Source: Flavobacteriia bacterium
Lineage (GTDB): Bacteria > Bacteroidota > Bacteroidia > Flavobacteriales_D > Crocinitomicaceae
Direction: 5' to 3'
Length of the DNA: 56,797 nucleotides
Assembly (NCBI GenBank): GCA_947455255.1
Contig: CANGOA010000005.1
Span: forward strand, 1-56,797
Shown in pieces: positions 53,196 through 56,797 of the stretch (positions within the stretch are counted from its first letter, which is position 1; each line of letters opens with the position of its first letter). Under the pieces are notes generated by a model that was given only the letters and a program-made list of their open reading frames with translations, made no database searches and was not told where the DNA came from. The position numbers and the translations under genes were made by a program.

Positions 53196-53858
53196 ATGAA
53201 ACTAAGAATCTACACTTTACTTTTTATAGCGACCATTTGTTTTATTGTTGCTTATTCTTCTTTGTCTGAGAAAAATTCTCCAAATAAAATATTGCCAGTT
53301 TATAATCCCATAGACGTAAATAGTAGTTTAGTTGATTCCTCTATTCAACGCAAAGGGTATGGTCATCGCATTCAATCGTTTAGTTTTATCAACCAACATG
53401 GAGAGATTATTACGAATAAGGATGTAGAAAATGATGTATATGTTGTTGAATATTTTTTTACAACATGTAGTACGATTTGTCCTAAAATGAATACACAAAT
53501 GCAATGGTTACAAAGAAAATTCAAAGGCATAAAAAATTTTAAAATTCTTAGTTTTACTGTGCAACCAGAAATAGATTCTGTTCCTGTATTAAAAGAGTAT
53601 GCTGAAGAATATGGTGCTGTGGATGGACAATGGCATTTTTTAACTGGAGATAAAAAGAAATTATATGCACTTGCACGTAAATCCTATTTTCTATTAAAAC
53701 CTGCTGAGGCGAAAAACTTAGGTGATGCAAATAGCGACTTTATTCATACAAATAATTTTGTTTTGGTTGATAAAGATCAACGAATTCGTGGATATTATGA
53801 TGGCACATCTGCTAAGGAGGTAGATAAATTAGCGCGTGATATTCGTAAATTAATTTAA
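53196..53858 (+). CDS. SCO1/SenC family copper chaperone/thioredoxin-like protein
   Basis: A 220-residue membrane-anchored protein (hydrophobic 5-22) with the SCO thioredoxin fold: TTCSTICPKMN with the CX3C copper motif (Cys91, Cys95) and the distal copper ligand His184 in DFIHTNNFVLVDKD. SCO proteins deliver copper to the CuA centre of cytochrome oxidase. No oxidase gene is adjacent. It is alone, with a -7 box upstream. Confidence 0.92.
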   Translation: MKLRIYTLLFIATICFIVAYSSLSEKNSPNKILPVYNPIDVNSSLVDSSIQRKGYGHRIQSFSFINQHGEIITNKDVENDVYVVEYFFTTCSTICPKMNTQMQWLQRKFKGIKNFKILSFTVQPEIDSVPVLKEYAEEYGAVDGQWHFLTGDKKKLYALARKSYFLLKPAEAKNLGDANSDFIHTNNFVLVDKDQRIRGYYDGTSAKEVDKLARDIRKLI

Positions 53859-53956
53859 AATAATCATATAAAAGATTATTTCATTATGAGTATGTTATTA
53901 CCTCATAATAATTCACCCTATCAACATTCACTTTGTAATAAATTAATACATCTATT

Positions 53957-53988
53957 TTGATTTTTACTCACTTAATGCTCTACTTTTG
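53957..53988 (+). promoter_or_regulatory. Promoter of the MFS transporter gene
   Basis: TTG (53957-53959), 21-nt spacer, TACTTTTG (53981-53988), an exact TAnnTTTG match, 14 bp before the ATG. Confidence 0.65.
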
Positions 53989-54002
53989 ACAAAAACATTT
54001 CT

Positions 54003-55709
54003 ATGTCACAAGTTAAAACAAATTATAGTGCACTTTTTACATTAATCTCTGTTTTCTTTTTTTGGGGATTTATAGCAGCTGGTAATAGTATTTTTATTCC
54101 ATTTTGTAAACATTATTTCAAACTTGATCAGTTTCAAAGTCAATTAATTGATTTCGCTTTTTACTTTGCATATTATATTGGAGCATTAACACTTTTTGCA
54201 ATAGGTTCTAATAAAGGAATTAATCCAGTTGGTAAGTGGGGGTATAAAAAAAGCATAATTTACGGTTTACTCTTTTCTGCTATTGGTGCTGGAGCAATGA
54301 TTGTTTCTGTTTATTTTGATGTTTTTACTGGTATGCTTGTTGGTTTGTTTGTTGTTGCATTAGGATTTTCACTTCAACAAACGTCTGCTAATCCATTTAT
54401 GATTTCTTTAGGAGATGAATCTACAGGATCAAATCGAATCAGTTTAGGTGGTGGAATAAATAGCTTAGGTACAACAATTGGACCTTTAGTTGTTGCTTTA
54501 GCACTTTTTGGTAGCGCTGCAGTAAGTGATGAACAAATACAACACTTAAGCCTTAATAAAGTTATAATTCTGTACATCTGTGTTGGTCTTTTATTTGTTG
54601 GTATTGCTATGCTTTTTACATTTTCGAAAAATCTACCTTCTGGAATAATTGAGGAAAAGACCGAAAACTCTAATAAAGCATTAAGAGCACTTTTAATTAT
54701 AACAGGATTACTCGTTATGTGTTTTGCCCCTGTCTTTAGTAGCTATCGAAGTGATCAAGCGAAAGAAATTATTGAAAAAACTCAAATTATTAAAGCAGAA
54801 GAAAATCTTGTTTCTAATTCAAAAGTTATTGAAATACTAGAACAAGAAATTCATGATTTAAAAGTTCCTCTAGAAAATGAACGTATGTTTTGGCTTTCTA
54901 TGGGACTCGTAGTTATTGTTTCTGGATTATTATTTGCATTTCGAAGCGCCAAAAAGAATAGTGAAGGATGGGGTGCAATGCAATATCCTCAACTAATTCT
55001 TGGTATGCTTGCTATTTTTATTTATGTTGGAGTCGAAGTAGCTGTGGGAAGTAATCTTGGAGAGTTATTAAAGCAATCAAAATTTGGTGGATATAGTTCT
55101 TCTAATATTGCTCCTTTCATAGCACTCTATTGGGGGAGTTTAATGATTGGTAGATGGGCTAGCGCAATTCATGCATTCGATTTGAAAGTATCTACTAAAA
55201 ATCTATTAACTACCATTATTCCGATTTTGGCTTTTGGGGTGGTTTTATTATTGACTCATCTTGCTGGACATGATGTATCAAATCTATATTTTTATTTAAT
55301 TTGTGTTTTAATACAAATTATAGGGTTTTATATTGGTAAAAATAAACCAGCGAAAACTCTATTGATTTTCAGTTCCTTAGGTATAGTAGCTACAATTGTT
55401 GGACTAGTTACACATGGTACAATAGCCATTTATGCATTCTTAAGTGTTGGATTATTTTGTTCTATTATGTGGCCGTGTATTTTTTCTTTAGCATTAGGAG
55501 GTATTGGCAAATATCAAGCGCAAGGTTCAGCATTTTTAATTATGATGATACTTGGTGGTGCAATTATACCACCTTTGCAAGGGAAATTGAGTGATCTTAT
55601 TGGTATTCAGCAATCTTTTGTTGTTGGAACTCTTTGTTTTGCCTACCTAGCATTTTTTGCAATTATAGTTAAACGCATGTTAAAAAAACAAGGAGTACAT
55701 TTGGATTAA
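54003..55709 (+). CDS. Sugar MFS transporter, FucP/GluP-like
   Basis: A 568-residue inner-membrane transporter. The FucP-type signature QTSANPFMISLG with GTTIGPL in the next helix suggests glucose/galactose or fucose proton symport. It is over 100 residues longer than FucP because of a central stretch (about 235-350) that holds a charged coiled-coil-like segment (IIEKTQIIKAEENLVSNSKVIEILEQE, in parts) between two extra helices. It is flanked by SCO1 and sdhC, which do not indicate the sugar. Confidence 0.88.
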   Translation: MSQVKTNYSALFTLISVFFFWGFIAAGNSIFIPFCKHYFKLDQFQSQLIDFAFYFAYYIGALTLFAIGSNKGINPVGKWGYKKSIIYGLLFSAIGAGAMIVSVYFDVFTGMLVGLFVVALGFSLQQTSANPFMISLGDESTGSNRISLGGGINSLGTTIGPLVVALALFGSAAVSDEQIQHLSLNKVIILYICVGLLFVGIAMLFTFSKNLPSGIIEEKTENSNKALRALLIITGLLVMCFAPVFSSYRSDQAKEIIEKTQIIKAEENLVSNSKVIEILEQEIHDLKVPLENERMFWLSMGLVVIVSGLLFAFRSAKKNSEGWGAMQYPQLILGMLAIFIYVGVEVAVGSNLGELLKQSKFGGYSSSNIAPFIALYWGSLMIGRWASAIHAFDLKVSTKNLLTTIIPILAFGVVLLLTHLAGHDVSNLYFYLICVLIQIIGFYIGKNKPAKTLLIFSSLGIVATIVGLVTHGTIAIYAFLSVGLFCSIMWPCIFSLALGGIGKYQAQGSAFLIMMILGGAIIPPLQGKLSDLIGIQQSFVVGTLCFAYLAFFAIIVKRMLKKQGVHLD

Positions 55710-55816
55710 TAAATATTTTCCTTTCTTTATCTTCCCTCAATCTAGAAAGTTTAATAATTTATTATTTAGATTAAATCTAAATAGCACTTTGGCGATTTTT
55801 GTCTTTAAGTAAGCGT

Positions 55817-55824
55817 TAAATTTG
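55817..55824 (+). promoter_or_regulatory. sdh operon -7 box
   Basis: TAAATTTG, exact TAnnTTTG match, 32 bp before the sdhC ATG. TTG at 55799-55801 (15-nt spacer) is the best -33. Confidence 0.55.
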
Positions 55825-55855
55825 TCGTGAATATTCAAAAATTTTCTAACTAATT

Positions 55856-56734
55856 ATGAGTAAATCTGTACTACTAAAATCCTCTCTAGCCAAAAAATAT
55901 TGGATGGCTGCAACGGGGTTGTTCCTTTGCCTTTTCTTGGTGGGACACTTACTAGGTAACCTTCAATTGATTACGCACACGGGTGAATCAGGAAGAAGAG
56001 CATTTAATGAATATGCGTTCTTTATGGCGCATAATCCATTTATTAAAGTCATGTCTTGGATGACATACATTTCAATATTATTTCATATAATTGATGGTAT
56101 TTTATTGACAATTGAAAATAAAAAAGCACGTCCAATAGCCTATGCACACAAGGCTGGGACAAAAAGTTCTACTTGGTCATCTAGAAACATGGCTTTGTTA
56201 GGAAGTTTAATTTTAGTGTTTATTGTAATGCATGGTGCACATTTTTGGTATAAAGCAAAAGTGAGAACAGATATGCAATTACATACATTTAAACTGGAAA
56301 CTACTCAAGATTTGGGTCAAAATGTTCCACAACAATTTTATTATACGCATACATTGTCTGCACAACCAATTCCTGCTGATCCTAAAGCTATTGACATTAA
56401 AAATACAACAGAACTTTATATCAAAGGGACTAATATTAAAATTGGAGAAGGTTACAAAGATTTACATTCAGTTGTTATAGCTTTCTTCTCAGGGAAAGAA
56501 ACAAATGGAGTACCAGGGAATGAAAATGCTTTATTTGCTGTGATTTTCTATGTAATTGCAATGGTAGTTCTTGCTTTTCACTTAATGCATGGTTTTGCAT
56601 CTGCTTTCCAATCATTAGGTGCAAGACACCCAAAATACACGGATACAATCAAAAATTTAGGAAATGGATTTGCTATTCTAATTCCACTTTTATTCGCAAT
56701 CATTCCAGTAATTATTTGGAAATTAAATAATTAA
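55856..56734 (+). CDS. sdhC: Succinate dehydrogenase cytochrome b subunit
   Basis: The five-helix di-heme membrane anchor of succinate:quinone oxidoreductase, type B. Candidate heme ligands include His31 (VGHLLGNL), His77 (LFHIIDG), His126/129 (MHGAHFW) and His242/245 (FHLMHGF). At 292 residues it is longer than usual; a polar insert of roughly 60-90 residues lies between helix 3 and the LHSVV segment (about 134-222). sdhA follows in 20 bp. Confidence 0.93.
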   Translation: MSKSVLLKSSLAKKYWMAATGLFLCLFLVGHLLGNLQLITHTGESGRRAFNEYAFFMAHNPFIKVMSWMTYISILFHIIDGILLTIENKKARPIAYAHKAGTKSSTWSSRNMALLGSLILVFIVMHGAHFWYKAKVRTDMQLHTFKLETTQDLGQNVPQQFYYTHTLSAQPIPADPKAIDIKNTTELYIKGTNIKIGEGYKDLHSVVIAFFSGKETNGVPGNENALFAVIFYVIAMVVLAFHLMHGFASAFQSLGARHPKYTDTIKNLGNGFAILIPLLFAIIPVIIWKLNN

Positions 56735-56754
56735 TCGAATTAAAATATACTATT

Positions 56755-56797
56755 ATGTCAATATTAGATTCAAAAATACCAGCAGGTAATATTTCAG
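56755..56797 (+). CDS. sdhA: Succinate dehydrogenase flavoprotein subunit, 5' end
   Basis: Only the first 14 codons are present (MSILDSKIPAGNIS). The start resembles Bacteroidota SdhA (S-x-L-x-SKIP-x-G) and the sdhC-sdhA-sdhB order is standard. The gene runs off the window. Confidence 0.8.
   Translation, partial: MSILDSKIPAGNIS

Overview
The window is a chromosomal stretch of a Bacteroidota bacterium, most likely class Flavobacteriia (order Flavobacteriales). The signs are: low G+C; T9SS and gliding genes (porZ, gldH); a secreted M43 protease with a T9SS-type C-terminal domain; Bacteroidota-style clusters (exbB-exbD-exbD-tonB, TPR-DUF4292-envC, ricT-gldH, porZ-recO); no Shine-Dalgarno pattern; and many upstream matches to the Bacteroidota promoter (TTG, 15-24 nt, TAnnTTTG). 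I cannot fix the genus. Most of the window is core housekeeping DNA with no transposon, prophage or CRISPR array.

Layout. 1-2.6 kb: end of sucA, then sucB (2-oxoglutarate dehydrogenase). 2.6-5.25 kb: a small accessory block (lipoprotein; PGN_0703-like putative nuclease with two unknown partners) punctuated by three copies of one ~43 bp terminator repeat. 5.3-8.0 kb: DUF6495-like protein, M42 aminopeptidase, PlsC-like acyltransferase, gatC. 8.0-16.1 kb, minus strand: DUF2279 protein, M28 peptidase, conserved unknown, glycosyltransferase, degenerate AAA/DUF4143 protein, rlmN, LTA-synthase-like sulfatase. 16.1-22.4 kb: folD, an odd tRNA-Arg with a partial 5' duplicate, porZ, recO, ridA-like gene, TPR membrane protein, RlmI-like methyltransferase. 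22.4-27.6 kb, minus strand: a tight seven-gene operon with a metallo-beta-lactamase protein, TPR lipoprotein, membrane protein, Lgt-like protein, a radical SAM protein resembling archaeal tetraether synthase (Tes), and two paralogous small membrane proteins. 27.6-32.9 kb: lipoprotein, hemJ, enoyl-CoA hydratase, flippase, ricT, gldH. 32.9-39.4 kb: SPFH lipoprotein, small secreted protein, acs, gpsA, M43 protease. 39.6-46.0 kb: purE, dut, nucleotidyltransferase, TPR lipoprotein, DUF4292, envC-like, ribE. 46.3-53.1 kb: TonB energising operon with PstS-like lipoprotein and TPR protein, then MmcQ and pentapeptide proteins. 53.2-56.8 kb: SCO1, sugar MFS transporter, sdhC and the start of sdhA.

Main points of interest. 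(1) The Tes-like radical SAM/Lgt-like operon is a candidate lipid-tailoring system. (2) Nine intergenic arrays of 7-bp units sit against gene ends. Their purine-rich strand always reads outward from the nearest gene edge. They supply stop codons, probably one start codon, and the whole signal peptide of the DUF2279 protein. (3) A three-copy terminator repeat with a GNRA loop frames the accessory cassettes. (4) The tRNA-Arg(UCG) has its 19-56 tertiary pair switched from G-C to U-A and a 21-nt copy of its 5' end just upstream.

All function calls come from reading motifs and order by eye; no database search was possible.
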